Below are positions 1-10,794 of a stretch of DNA of 64,000 nucleotides, piece by piece. Source of the DNA: Vombatus ursinus. Its lineage: Eukaryota; Chordata; Mammalia; Diprotodontia; Vombatidae. The notes under the pieces are model-generated. The model was not told the DNA's origin, searched no databases, and worked only from the letters and a program-made list of their open reading frames with translations. Made by a program: the position numbers and the translations under genes. The DNA lies in the NCBI RefSeq assembly GCF_900497805.2, contig NW_020954570.1:14829802-14893801 (forward strand). The letters run 5' to 3'. Position 1 is the first letter of the stretch. Each line of letters begins with the position of its first letter.

Positions 1-67
<67 letters not shown>

Positions 68-80
68 GTATCTATCTATC
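1..80. repeat. (TATC)n microsatellite
   Basis: Uninterrupted tetranucleotide array with one variant unit (TATG) near its end. It begins at the window edge, so the true length is unknown. It directly abuts a HAL1 fragment. Confidence 0.97.
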
Positions 81-1262
81 AAACAGAATTGGCCTAATGG
101 GAATAGAGGCACTGAAGAGAAAAAAATCCCTAAAAAGCAGAATAGGCCAAATGGAAAAGGAGGTACAAAAATTCGTTGAAGAAAAGAACTTAAAAAACAG
201 TATTTGCCAACTAGAAAAAAAGGTAGAAAAGCTCATTGAAAAAAATAATAACTTAAAAATTAGGATTGGGCAAGTGAAAGCAAGTGAGTCCATGAAACTA
301 TAAGAAACAATGAAACAAAACAAAAAGAATGAAAAGATTAAAAAAAATGTGAAACATCTCATTGGAAAAACAACTGACCTGGAAAATGCATCAAGGAGAG
401 ATACTTTAAGACTTACTGGACTATCAGAAAGCCATGATAAAGAAAAGAACCCAGACATTTTATTTCTATAAATTATCAAGGAAAATTGCCCTATCTTAGA
501 TCTAGAGAGTAAAACAGAAATTGAAAGATTCCACTGATCATCTGCTGAAAGAGATCTGAAAATGAAAACTCAGGAATGTTATAGCTGAATTTCAGAACCC
601 TGAAATCAAGGAAAAAATATTGCAAGAAGACAGAAAGAATAAGTTCATGTATCATGGAACCACAGTCAGGATCACATAAGATTTAGTGGCTTCTATGTTA
701 AAGGAACAGAGGACTTGAAATATGGTAAAATTGAAGGCAAAGAAGCTAGATTTACAACCAAGAATAACCTACTGAGAAAAATTGAGCATAATCCTTTGGG
801 AAAAATGAATATTTAATAAAGTAAAAGACTTCCAAGTATTCCAGATGAAATGACCAGAGCTGAATAGAAAATTTGACATTCAAACAGGAGACTCAATTGA
901 AGAGTATTAAAAGGTAAACATGAAAGCATAATCATAAGGGACTCAATAAAGTTAAACTGTTTAAATTCCTATTTGCAAAGATGATACTTGTAACTCTTAA
1001 GAAGTTATCATTACTAGGGAAGTCAAAAAGGAGTTTACATAGACAGAGAGCATGAATGTGAATCAATTGTGCTGTAATGATTTCCAAAAAAAAGAAAGGG
1101 TGAGAAAGAAGGATGCCCTGGAAGAATGAGGAGGGGAGAAGTAAAATGCAGAAATTTTTCTCATAAAAATAGGCATTCAAGGAAGAGCTTTTACACTGGA
1201 GGTGAAAATGGGGGTGGGCAATGCTTAGACTTTACTCTCATCAGAAATGGTTCAGAGGGAAC
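81..1262 (+). mobile_element. HAL1 (half-L1) fragment, ORF1 plus part of 3'UTR
   Basis: Positions 97-303 encode 68 residues of heptad-like coiled coil rich in K, E, L and N, with repeated IGQMEKE-type units, as in the L1/HAL1 ORF1 protein. Around 355-420 the reading HLIGKTTDLEN begins the RRM-like part. The DNA then follows, block by block, the better HAL1 at 44.5-47.5 kb, including its 3'UTR from about 880 to 1262, with no ORF2 between. The 5'UTR and ORF1 start are missing and the 3' end is lost in low-complexity DNA. The reading frame is broken by stops and shifts, so it is an old copy. Confidence 0.85.
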
Positions 1263-1370
1263 GTAGGGAGATAGATATGTGTGGATACATACATATGCCC
1301 CATATATACACATACATGCATACATATATATGTACATAAATACGTGCATACATATACACACACTGAAACA
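1263..1370. repeat. Low-complexity TACA/TATA-rich stretch
   Basis: Interrupted purine-pyrimidine alternation (ATACATAC, CATATATA, CACACAC). It gives a spurious Cys/Tyr/Met-rich antisense reading frame that is not a gene. Confidence 0.85.
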
Positions 1371-2404
1371 AGTCCAGTGTAGGTAACAGTGAAAAAGTGA
1401 TCCTATGGCATTATGGACAGAACCTGGCAACACCCTGTTTCCAGGTGAATCAGTGTATTTTTATTTGTTTTTGTGAGACTACATTACAACATGGGAATGA
1501 ACAGAAAAGGGAGGAGGGCAGAATGAAGATGTAGAGGAATGTTTCATGTGGCCACGCCAAATTGAGAGTTAGCAGTGGAAGGAAGATGACCTTTGTGATC
1601 TCAGTAAAATAAGAGCCTTCAGTAGAGAGAGTAAAGAAGAGGTGGGGGGGGATCAAAAAGAAGGGAAAAGGAAGAAGGAATTGCTTCTATTATGGGAGGC
1701 AACTCCACTGATGAATGATCCTGGGGGAAACAGATATCTTCTGTAAAAGGAGTTGGTGACCTTCCACTGGGTGTGGTCTGGGGAATTTGGTGCTTGAAAA
1801 GTCTACTTATCTTACCTGTGTGTTTGTTTGTGTGTGTGTGTGGGGGGGGTGGAGTTGAAACTCCTAGGGACAAATTACACCTGAGGGGTTGGGAAAGCAT
1901 GGATACAAGGAGGAGATTTGGGAAGCAAATATGGAAACAAAAAGGTAACTTGGGGAGTGTGTAGAGCAATGCTAGCCTGCATAATGAATTATTCTGAGTT
2001 TGGGAGGCCTACCATGGGACATTGTTCTGGTAATGAGACACAATGGAAAAGGGGAATAATTGGGGTAAAATTTACAAGGCATTAGCAGGAACTCCTTAGA
2101 GGAGAGAGTCCAGAATTAGCATCTTGGAAATTTTGGTTGCATTTGTTGTATGTAATAGCTGTGTGGGAGGAAAATAGGGAGGTATATTTAGGATAACTAT
2201 GATGATATAAAAAAGTGAACATCAATAAAAACTTTTTTAAAAAAATAAAAAGAATAAAAACCCTAAGAAGATCTCTGTTCAATTCTCATTTTTCCCTCTC
2301 TAACTATAATACAAATTACATGAACAAGGAAAAGAATTTATTCAATTTGGCTATTGTCATAGTAAATGTCATATCAAAGTATTATAGAAATAGTTGTGTT
2401 ATTT
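1371..2404. other. No recognised feature
   Basis: No family was recognised. Positions 1490-1720 are purine-rich. A short (TG)n followed by a run of G lies at about 1817-1850. Short open frames on both strands look random. Confidence 0.5.
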
Positions 2405-2588
2405 TTGTTGCTGTTGTTCAGTCATTTTCAGTTGTGTCCTACTTTCTGTTGACACCATTTGGGGTTTTCTTCACAAAGATACTGGAGTTGTTTGCTATTT
2501 CCTTTTCCTGCTCATTTTACAGTTGACGAATTGAAGCAAATAGGATTAAGTGACTTGTCCAGGGTCACACAGCTAAAAAGTGTCTATG
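2405..2588 (-). mobile_element. MAR1-type CORE-SINE, 5' truncated
   Basis: On the minus strand it shows the CORE block (TGTGACCCTGG-like), then the TTTACAG/GAGGAAACTGAGGC-like segment, then the CCCCAAATGG and GACTGAACAAC-like end typical of MAR1. That tail resembles the 3' end of BovB/RTE LINEs, which are thought to mobilise these SINEs. The tRNA-derived head is missing. Confidence 0.85.
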
Positions 2589-3268
2589 TTATACAGAAAC
2601 AACATCAATTATCAATGACTATGTCAGTGGAGTGTAACCTCTGTCACATTCTACTATGACATATTTTGATTGTGGCCACAGATTGAGGACCAGCCTAGTT
2701 AAGTATGGAGGTACTCATCATTAGCATCTTGGATACTTGGTGATGAATTCCTTGGCCGTGTCCATTCATGAGACAAAGAGAAATGCTAGATGACATTCAG
2801 CTTGTAGACCTCCACCCCTGTATGTTTGCAATGACAACATCAGGGTAGGATAACAGGGGTCAGAAAGTGCTACAAATCACACAGTTAACTTTAACTAGGT
2901 TGTTGGTACTCTAAATGTAAGATTCCTCTACAATGATGAACAAGTATACATATTACTGGAGCAATTGTATTAATCTTGACATTGTCACTTCAAAACAAAA
3001 ACACCAAAAACAACCCACAAAGAGCCCAAAATAGGAAAAAAATAGAAAACAGGATGTAGTTGTATTTAAATGGACGGATGGCTTACTCTTTGGAAATGAA
3101 AAAGAATTTGGCATAGTTGCTTTCATTATTTACCAAAGACAACAAAAATCATCATTTTGTGGGTTATTTAGTCATCTCGCATTGTAATATAAGCATAAAA
3201 TAAGTACAGTAAGCACAATTTCATTAAATATTTGCCAAAAGACAACCAAGAAAATCATTGCAGACTAC
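2589..3268. other. No recognised feature
   Basis: AT-rich sequence without a recognised repeat or credible open frame. Confidence 0.5.
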
Positions 3269-3280
3269 ATCAATATCTTT

Positions 3281-3430
3281 TTTTTTCCTTTTTAGGCAAT
3301 TAGGGTTAAGTGACTTGCTCAGGGTCACACAGCTAGTAAGTGTCAAGTGTTTGGTCTGAGGCCAAATTTGAACTCAGGTACACCTGACTTTAGGGTCTGT
3401 GCTCTATCCAGTGCACCACCTAGCTGCCCC
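3281..3430 (-). mobile_element. A-tailed tRNA/CORE SINE with target-site duplication
   Basis: The minus strand reads GGGGCAGCTAGGTGG, then TGGATAGAGC-like, TCAGGAGGACCTGAG-like, GACACTTACTAGC-like and CACTTAACCC, followed by a poly(A) tail seen as T-runs on the plus strand. Direct repeats ATCAATATCTTT at 3269-3280 and 3431-3442 flank it, as expected for L1-driven insertion. The family corresponds to the WSINE/WALLSI-type marsupial SINEs. Confidence 0.92.
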
Positions 3431-3443
3431 ATCAATATCTTTT

Positions 3444-3717
3444 ACAGAGCGGGAAGAGGTAGGAAAATTCTACAAAGGAATCTAAATGACATAAACATAC
3501 TTTTATATTTGATGACTTCTATTCAATTGTAGAAATATATGAAGATGATGAGAAATATATTGTAAATTATAGACAAGAAAGAAAGAAGGAGAGAGGTTAA
3601 AGACTTATGGGCAACAAAGAAGTCTGACATATTTACATTGTGTTTTGTCATTGAAAAAATGTATATACTTGAAATTGAGATCACTAAAAAGCATTTCCCT
3701 CTCTCTTTTTCACACCA

Positions 3718-3760
<43 letters not shown>

Positions 3761-4110
3761 TGACTATTTTGACCAACAGAAAAAGATTCATTATTAATGT
3801 GGAACTTTTACCTTACCTAAATATGTGTGCATTAGTTATTTCATGTTCTTGTCAGAGCCCATTTCTAAATTAGTACTAAGCTTGAAGAAAGAAAAAGAAT
3901 TGAGAAAAGATATTGTATGAATAAAAATGAAATAACTCAATCCTGAACTATTTTAAGAAATAATTGATAATTAATAGTAGATAATCAAAAGCAGAAATTA
4001 TACTGACCCAGATTTTATTGAATTCATTACAATAATATTATGCAATGTGAAATATTTCAACAAAACATGATGTGACATTATATGATATGATATGAAGGCA
4101 TGTTGTAATA
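3444..4110. other. No recognised feature apart from a CA array
   Basis: AT-rich DNA with a GA-rich patch near 3578-3600 and the (CA)n array noted separately. An imperfect ATATGATATG repeat lies at 4080-4096. Confidence 0.5.
3719..3758. repeat. (CA)n microsatellite
   Basis: About 20 CA units. It explains the poly(CV) antisense reading frame here, which is not a gene. Confidence 0.97.
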
Positions 4111-4495
4111 TACAACATGACATGAATTGATGGTGGAGTAGTGAACTGGTCCAACCATTCTGGAGAACAATTTGGAACTATGTCCCAAAGGCTATAAAAC
4201 TGTGCATACCCTTTGACCAGTGATATCACTAGTAGGTCTGTATCTCAAAGAAATCAAAGAAAAGGGGAAAGGACCTATATGTACAAAATACTTATAGCAT
4301 CTTTTTGTAGCGGTGAAGAATTGGAAATTGAAAGTATGTTCTTCATTTAGGGAATAGCTGAACAAGTTGTTGCACATGATTGTGATGGAGTTATATTGTG
4401 CTATGAGCAATCACAAGGGGAGTGGTTTCAGAGAGAAAAAAGGCAATACCTATATGAACTAATGCAAAGTAAAGTGAGAATGTACAACATGACAT
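4111..4495 (+). mobile_element. L1 ORF2-tail fragment flanked by a 13 bp direct repeat
   Basis: From about 4124 the sequence follows the marsupial L1 3' region: CCAACCATTCTGG, then TTTGACC, then ATTGTGATGGA and TGAACTAATGCAAAG. It stops inside the ORF2-tail/3'UTR region, without a poly(A) tail. TACAACATGACAT occurs exactly at 4111-4123 and at 4483-4495. Confidence 0.85.
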
Positions 4496-4639
4496 AATAT
4501 AAAGAACACTTTTAATACTGAAAAAGCATTTAAGCATTAATCTTCAAAGTATTGTGCATTTAAAATAATAAGTACTTAATAAATTTTTTCATTCATTTGT
4601 ATTAAAAAAATGTAACCAGTGTATATCAAGTAGCACAGG

Positions 4640-5640
4640 AGAGGAAAGTGCTCAAATTGCCTTATTCAGTAACTGCTTGACTTACTTGGAAGACACAGAG
4701 AGAGATATGGCTACCAAAAGCAATAATAATTTAGAAAATAAATTTTTTTGTAAAATCTTATGGAGAAGGATGATAGATGATTATGAGAAGTATAATCTCA
4801 TTAGACAGAGAGCAGTAGAAAGTAAATGCAGTTTATAAACTTTGACCAGAGAAACACTTGAACAAAGTCATTTTGAGGATGAAAATGGAAGGACAACAAA
4901 CAGAAGAAAAATAGTGAAGAATTGTAAAGAGTGTCATATGAAACTTTATACCATGAAGGGAAAGATAAGCTTCCACTTAGTCCCTAAAATTATAGTCTTG
5001 GATGTGCATTTTAGGAGAGTTAGAAATGACAGTAAAGAGATTAAGAATGGGAAAAGGAAGTTCATTAGATGAAGTATGCACAGAGAATATCTCTGCAGGA
5101 GGAGACATTAGAATAAGGGTGTTGAAAGATCTCTTCATAAGGTTTCTGAAGGAAGAACAAATACAAAAAGCATGAAAAAACCTTAGATCTTGTTAATAAA
5201 AAAAAAGCAAAGGTGTAAGAGGACACCAACAGTTGGCCCATATGCTTATTTTCCCATTTCTACAAAATATTTTTTAAAAACATTAATACAAGAATCAAGG
5301 ACATCTGTGGGCTATTAATGAGAAAAGGAAAGCTTTTGCTAACAATGGTCTAAAAAGGACCATATATTTACCATTTCACAATTGACTGAAAGATGTAGCT
5401 AATGAAAGATTCTTCTATGCTTATGGTTTGATTGTGGGAAAGTATTTGATTTGGTAGAACAGAGCAATGAATTAAAGCCTCTCTTCCAATAAGTTATCTT
5501 CTCTCCATACCTTAAAATTATTCAAGATTTCTTAAATATATAAAAGCAGTAATAATCCTGTTCAATACCAGAATAAATTGTCAAGTGACACATAAAACAG
5601 GGAAACATGGTCCCCAATGTGTATGCTACTGTGATACAGG
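4640..5640 (+). mobile_element. RTE-clade LINE, reverse-transcriptase fragment
   Basis: Frames in plus orientation give pieces that match BovB/RTE ORF2 in order: ETLEQSHFEDENGR-like N-terminal linker (about 4845-4905), then AGGDIRIRVLKDLF and RFLKEEQIQKA (about 5095-5175), then an ICLFSH..YKIF block (about 5240-5275), matching RAGGD..IKVLKDLFN and YRPISLLSHVYKIF of the reverse transcriptase. Stops and frame changes are frequent. Clade is clear; the exact family is not. Confidence 0.82.
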
Positions 5641-5659
5641 AGATCCAACATAGACTCTG

Positions 5660-6230
5660 CAGTGAAGAAGATTAACTAATTGATCCCTTATTGCTACTCA
5701 GATCCAAGGCTTTGTAACCTCTCTCTAATACATTCTCTTTTCTCCTCTGACACTGCTATTACCCTTGTCCAGGTTCCCATCTCCTCATGCCTGGACCTTT
5801 ACCATGGCTTATTTGTTGGTCTGCCAACCACAAGTCTCTCTAAATTCCAGTACATCCTTCATTCAATAACTGATGTGATTTTCCTAAAGCACAGATCTGA
5901 CCATGTTACCCCTTCTCTGCACTGAATAAAATCAACTGACCCCTTATTATCTGCAGGATTAAATACAAAATCTACTGTTTAGCATTAAAAATCTTTCACA
6001 ATCAATATCTGCTTTCTAGTCTTCCTATACTTTACACTCTTCTCCCCCAAACCCCAGCAACTCCTCTTTATTCCAGTAACACTTATTGCTTTGCCATTCC
6101 TCAAATAGGAAGTTCCATCTCTCTGCTCTGGGCATTTTCACTGACTGTCCTCATATGTGGAATGCTTTCCCTCCCTCTTCTCTGTTTCTTGATTTCTCTG
6201 ATTTCCTTCAATCTCCACTTAAAAAAAAGA
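5660..6230 (+). mobile_element. L2 LINE, 3' part
   Basis: Follows the L2 3' coding region in the order typical of monotreme/marsupial L2: CTCTGACACTGC, CTCATGCCTGGAC, GATTTTCCTAAAGCACAG, CTCTGGGCATTTTC and TGGAATGCTTTCCCTCC. It stops before the usual L2 terminal tail. Confidence 0.88.
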
Positions 6231-7624
6231 AAAAAAACTACTTGATTTAAAAGTTTCTTTACAATTATTAAAACAATTCTGCTTATGTAAGCCTCAATCC
6301 AATTGAAGAATTTATAGACAATTTCTGGAACACATTCCAGGCAAGTATTTGTGGAAATTCAAATGAATATGAAGAAGGTTCATTGCTTTGCTCCACCTTT
6401 TCCAGTCATATTCTCTATTACTTTCAGGATCAAAGTTAAAATGTGTCATGTAGGACCACTATCTTTATTTGACCTTTTGTCATTGTTTTTATTCACACAG
6501 TAACAGAAATTCTAAGGCTACTAATACAGTTGCAGCTATTATGAGTCCTATAAGCATATTCTTTACTTATTAGAAAACATCTGGAAACTAAATATACATA
6601 ACCTAGTTCCCAAGGGGAAATAGTCTGATTTTGTTGTCTTTCTCGAAGGAAGGTTTACTACTTAATAATGGGAGATTTTTATATCTCTATCATTCCCTTC
6701 CCCTTGGGATATGTTTTATCCTCATATAATAGGTGGGAAAAGAGTTATTTAAACAGAAGTAATGTGATACTATGAGGAAATTAATATATATGCATATATA
6801 TTATACATTAATAAATAACCATTAAAGCAATAAATAGCTTATTATACTTATTAATTAAGCTTATTAACCTAATAAGGAAATGGATAACTTAAGAAAAAAA
6901 TGTTCAAGTTGTTTAGGTTAAGAAGTTAAAACAAGTAATGGACACCAATTTAGAAGGATAGAAATACAGCTGACAGTCCTTAATCCCTTCAATCTCCTAA
7001 TAGTGGGCTTAGTGATGCCAGGAGATTGTAACAGTAAGATTCATTGTAAAAGATTTGTAATTATCTTGCCATGATCAGAGAAATTTACTGTAAAGTGAGG
7101 AAGGACGTGCCTGTACAATATGAAGACTCTTCCATCATTCCTTAGGTGAAAGGTACAGACTGCACCATCATAAATATAAGACACAACTCCCTCAGTTCTA
7201 TTTGATTTCAGGAAAAAGTCATTAATACCTTTGGAACAACCAATAACATAACAAAGTTTCACATTATTCAAAGGTTCTCATAGCCAAGTCCATGATCTAT
7301 GTGGTGGGAAAACTTCCTGCTCAGAAAGGAAACAGAACAGTGAGGAGACTGAGTCAAGAGGATCATTCCATTAATTTTATAAGGCTGTCTTCTCAGTCTT
7401 TCAAACCATGTAATCTATTTGCAGCATTTTTAGATGAAACTTATTTTGAGCAGCTTTTGGCATATTCTCTTGAATGGTAGAGTACTAGCTTAACAATAAT
7501 TCAAATAGTTATTTCTGTATTCAAAACTCAGAGCAAATCAAATATATTGTCCCAATGGGTTCCAATATCTAATAACAAGTTTTAGTACTTACAGTTTGGA
7601 GCAGGGCACAGTTGTTCTCATGTC
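6231..7624. other. No recognised feature
   Basis: AT-rich, with an AATTAATATA-type stretch at 6770-6870. A 76-residue open frame on the minus strand (7041-7271, residues such as SKGINDFFLKSN) has no family I recognise and no clear signals around it; it may be a fossil transposon piece or chance. Confidence 0.45.
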
Positions 7625-8530
7625 AGCAAACACAGCAAAACAAAAAAAAAGCAAGAAAATTATATTTCCACTTGCATTCAGAGTTCATCAGTTCTGTCTC
7701 TGGAGATAGCATTTTTTCATCAAGAGTGCTTTGGAATTGTCTTAAATCATTGTGTGGGACAGAGTAGTTAAATATTTCATGATTGACCATTATTACAACA
7801 TTGTTATTATTGTGCACAATGATCTCCCAGTTCTCAATTCACTTTGAATCAGTGTACATAGTGGTATTGTTGGGTCAGAGAGTATGGACAGTTTTATAGC
7901 CCCTTGGACATAGTTCCAAATTGTTCTCAAGAATGGTTGGACCAATTCACTACTGCACCAGCAGTTCATTAGTGTACCTATTTCCCTGTAATCTCTTGTA
8001 AGTCATTTTTGATAGGTATGAGATGGTACCTCAGAGTTGTTTTAATTTTCATTCCTCTAATCAATAGTGATTTAGAGTAAGGCTTCTTAAATTTTTTCCA
8101 CCAGCAGCCCCTTTCACATTTTGGCAGCATTTATTGGTGCTACATGGCCTGAGGGAATGTGCAGTGCAAAGTGTGTGTACTTTGTGTTCAGAACCAAGGC
8201 TGCAGTGAAGTTACATGATGCAACATGGGCAAGCAATGCCAGAAACACCTCGGATTCATTACGCATTTGCTTTTTAATTAATTTTTGGTCCTTGCACATT
8301 CAGCAACCTTTCACTGTTGCCAAATTTTTTGTGACCCTATATGGGGCCGTGACCCACAATTTAAGAAGTAAGATTTAGAACATTTTTATATGACATATAG
8401 ATAGCTTTGTTTTTTTCCCTGAAAACTGCCTGTTTATATTCTTTGACCATTCATCAATTGGGTAATGGCTCATACTTTATAAATATGACTATTTCCTATG
8501 CTCAGTATATATTTGAGAAATGAGGCACAC
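7625..8530 (-). mobile_element. L1 3' end, interrupted by a hAT element
   Basis: Minus-strand L1 ORF2 tail and 3' region: the plus strand shows TTTCATCAAGAGTG, CATAGTTCCAAATTG, AATGGTTGGACCAATTC, TACCTCAGAGTTGTTTTAAT and AATAGTGATTTAGAG, then after the hAT insertion GAAAACTGCCTGTT and CATCAATTGGG. Decayed. It is joined at about 8530 to an ORF2 piece in the opposite orientation. Confidence 0.9.
8077..8371. mobile_element. Non-autonomous hAT DNA transposon, 295 bp
   Basis: The element interrupts L1 with an exact 8 bp target-site duplication GATTTAGA (8069-8076 and 8372-8379), the hAT signature. Its ends are inverted repeats: CTTCTTAAATT on the left and AATTTAAGAAG on the right, followed inward by CCACCAGCAGCCCC and its counterpart GGGGCCGTGACCCAC, like Charlie-type hATs. 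No transposase coding is present. Confidence 0.9.
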
Positions 8531-8534
8531 TCAG

Positions 8535-8763
8535 TTGTTTATAGAAATGTAACTTACCAAATAGGAAATAAGAGTTCTCATAACTGAATATGAATGGGAT
8601 GTGCTCACCCATTAAATAGAAGTGGTTAGTAGAACTGATTAGAAACCAGAATCCAACAATATGTTGTTTACAAAAGACACACTTAAAACAGAAACACACT
8701 CACAGACTTAAAAAAAGAAACAAACAAACCAAAAAAGACTGGAATACAAGTTAATATGCTTCT
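8535..8763 (+). mobile_element. L1 ORF2 endonuclease N-terminus, inverted piece
   Basis: The plus strand reads NMNGMCSPIK then ELIRNQNPTICCLQKTHLK and HTHRLK, matching LNVNGLNSPIK..WIRNQNPTICCLQETHL..DTHRLK at the start of L1 ORF2. It is opposite in orientation to the L1 tail on its left and to the L1 ORF1 on its right, as expected for the inverted 5' portion made by twin priming. Confidence 0.85.
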
Positions 8764-10460
8764 ATTCAGCTTTGGTCTTTTCATCAGGAATGCTTGAAAA
8801 TCCTTTATTTATGAAACACCTATTTCTTCTTGCAAAGGATTAGACTCTATTTTCTGGGTAGGTTAGTCTTGGTCTTGGCTGTAATCCTAGTCCCTTTGCC
8901 TTCTGTTATATCATATTCTAAGCCCTCTGCTGCTTTAACATGGAAGCCATGAATCTTATGTGGTCAAGATTGTAATTCCGTGATATTTAAATTGTTTCTT
9001 TCTGGCTTCTTGCAATATTTTCTCCTTGATCTGGGAGCTCTGGAGTTTGGCTATCATATTACAGGGAATTTTCATTTTCAGATCTCTTTCAGGAGATGAT
9101 TAGTAGATTCTTTTAATTTCTATTCTGGTTCTAAACTATCAGGACAGTTTTCCTTAATAATTTCTTGAAAGATGATTTCTTGAAAGTCCGGTCTTTTTTT
9201 TTTTTTTTGATCATGACTTTCAGGTTGTCCAATAATTCTTAAATTATCTTTCCTGGACCTATTTTCTATGTCAATTGTTTTACTGATAAGATATTTCACA
9301 TTTTTTTCTTTCCCCCCATTCTTTTGGCTTCGTTTTATTGTTTCTTGATGTCTTGTGGATTCATTAGCTTTTACTTACCCATTTCTAATTTTTAAGGAAT
9401 TATTTTCTTTGCTTCTTTTTCTACTTGGCCTATTCTGCTTTTTAGAGAGATCTTCTCTTTGGTATATTTTGTGCTTCTTTTACCATTAGTCCAATTCTGT
9501 TTTTTAAGGTTTTTTTTTTTTTTAGTATTTTTTGTGCCTCTTTTGCTGAACTGTTAATTCTCTTTTCATAATGTTCTTGCATCACTCTCATTTCTTTTCC
9601 CAATTTTTCCTCTACTACTCTTATCTCTTTCTTTAGCTCTTCCTGGAATTCTTGCTTGGCTTGAGTCCAATTGCTATGTTTCTGTGAGGGTTTATTTGTA
9701 GCTATTCTCTTCTGAGTTTATTTCTTTGTTTTCCCAGCTACCATAACTAACTTTTTCTAATCAGGTCCTTATTTTTTGTTGTTTGTTAATTTTTTCAGCC
9801 TTTTTTTTCACTTTGAACTTTATGTTCAAGTTGGGATTTACTCATCTGGGGTTGGAGAGGAGCTGTGCTAAGCTTCATGCTTTTTTTGTGCTTCTGTTTT
9901 CAGAGATAGTTCTGGGGGTCTGCAAGGTTTCTTTTGATGTTATTCTGGGAGATGTGCGGTCAGTGCTGTTTTGGCCTGTGCTCTCATCTTTACCCAGGAG
10001 AGGCCCTTGCTCCTACAGCTGCAAGTATTAGTGCTCCTTTCTGCTCTGGGATGACAATTCAGAACTGCTTATGGGCAATAGAATTGCCAATGAGCACCAG
10101 CTAAACCCAATCAGCAAAGAGCCTCCTGCAATCTCTTTCTAATCAGTTTGACCACCTTACTGTATTTGTGCTGAGAGGTCCCAAATCTGTTGCTGCCGCT
10201 ACTGCTGCTATTGACACCACATATAAGGGATGGTGCTGGTGTTTCTGCCACACTCTGGGTCTATGCCCACCCTGGTATAACAGACCTCTCCTGCTGATCT
10301 TCTATGTTGTTTAAGTCTGGTTAAAAAATTTCCTTCTAACTTTTTGTTGGTTCTACTGCTCTAAAATTTGATTTAAGGTGTTATTTTAAAGTTGGTTGGA
10401 GCAGTATTTTGGAAGAGTTCAGCTGGATCCCAGCCTATACTCTCCCATCTTCCATTCTGT
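8764..10460 (-). mobile_element. L1 5'UTR and ORF1 (fossil)
   Basis: Read on the minus strand, 10460-9700 is a 5'UTR that matches the one at 62490-63225 (shared blocks near GGCAATAGA, CCTGCAATCTCTTTCT). From about 9690 to 8764 it is ORF1: a repetitive coiled-coil part (AATTCTGTTTTTTAAGG-type repeats on the plus strand), then the RRM part (plus strand TGTTTTACTGATAAGATA), then the C-terminal domain ending at the ORF1 terminus. ORF2 does not follow in the same orientation. Its 5'UTR is L1-like, not HAL1-like, so I call it L1; the ORF1 of the two is closely alike. Confidence 0.8.
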
Positions 10461-10790
10461 AGTATTTTACTAAATCCTGGGCTCTTTCTTTGAATAATGC
10501 TGACATTTTGATAGCTGGCAAAGATGAGGACCTTATATTATTCCAACTTGGAAGAAAAATTACTAATTCTCTATTTCTGCTTTTGAAATTAAAGATTGAG
10601 TTGTATTTTTAAAAATCTAATTCTAAGACCACATCTGTACACTTCTCATTGACATCTAATTGAATTCCATATTCACAGTGTCAGTGCAAATGGTCTTTCA
10701 ACTTCCCAAATTATTTGCTTTCTGATTTAAATAAGCTTTATTCTATTTAAGTTATAAAGTTATTAGCTGCATAAAATAGTTCCTTTTTTG
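10461..10790. other. No recognised feature
   Basis: AT-rich, no family or coding recognised. Confidence 0.5.
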
Positions 10791-10794
10791 AGAT

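Noticed and set aside
1-80. Regular (TATC)n spacing as a CRISPR-like array
   Set aside because: Simple tetranucleotide repeat without spacers, in a mammalian genome.
3523-3759. Antisense frame with poly(CV)
   Set aside because: It is a translation of the (CA)n array.
8121-8378. 85-residue frame and its antisense partner as coding
   Set aside because: Both lie inside the non-autonomous hAT element, which is non-coding.
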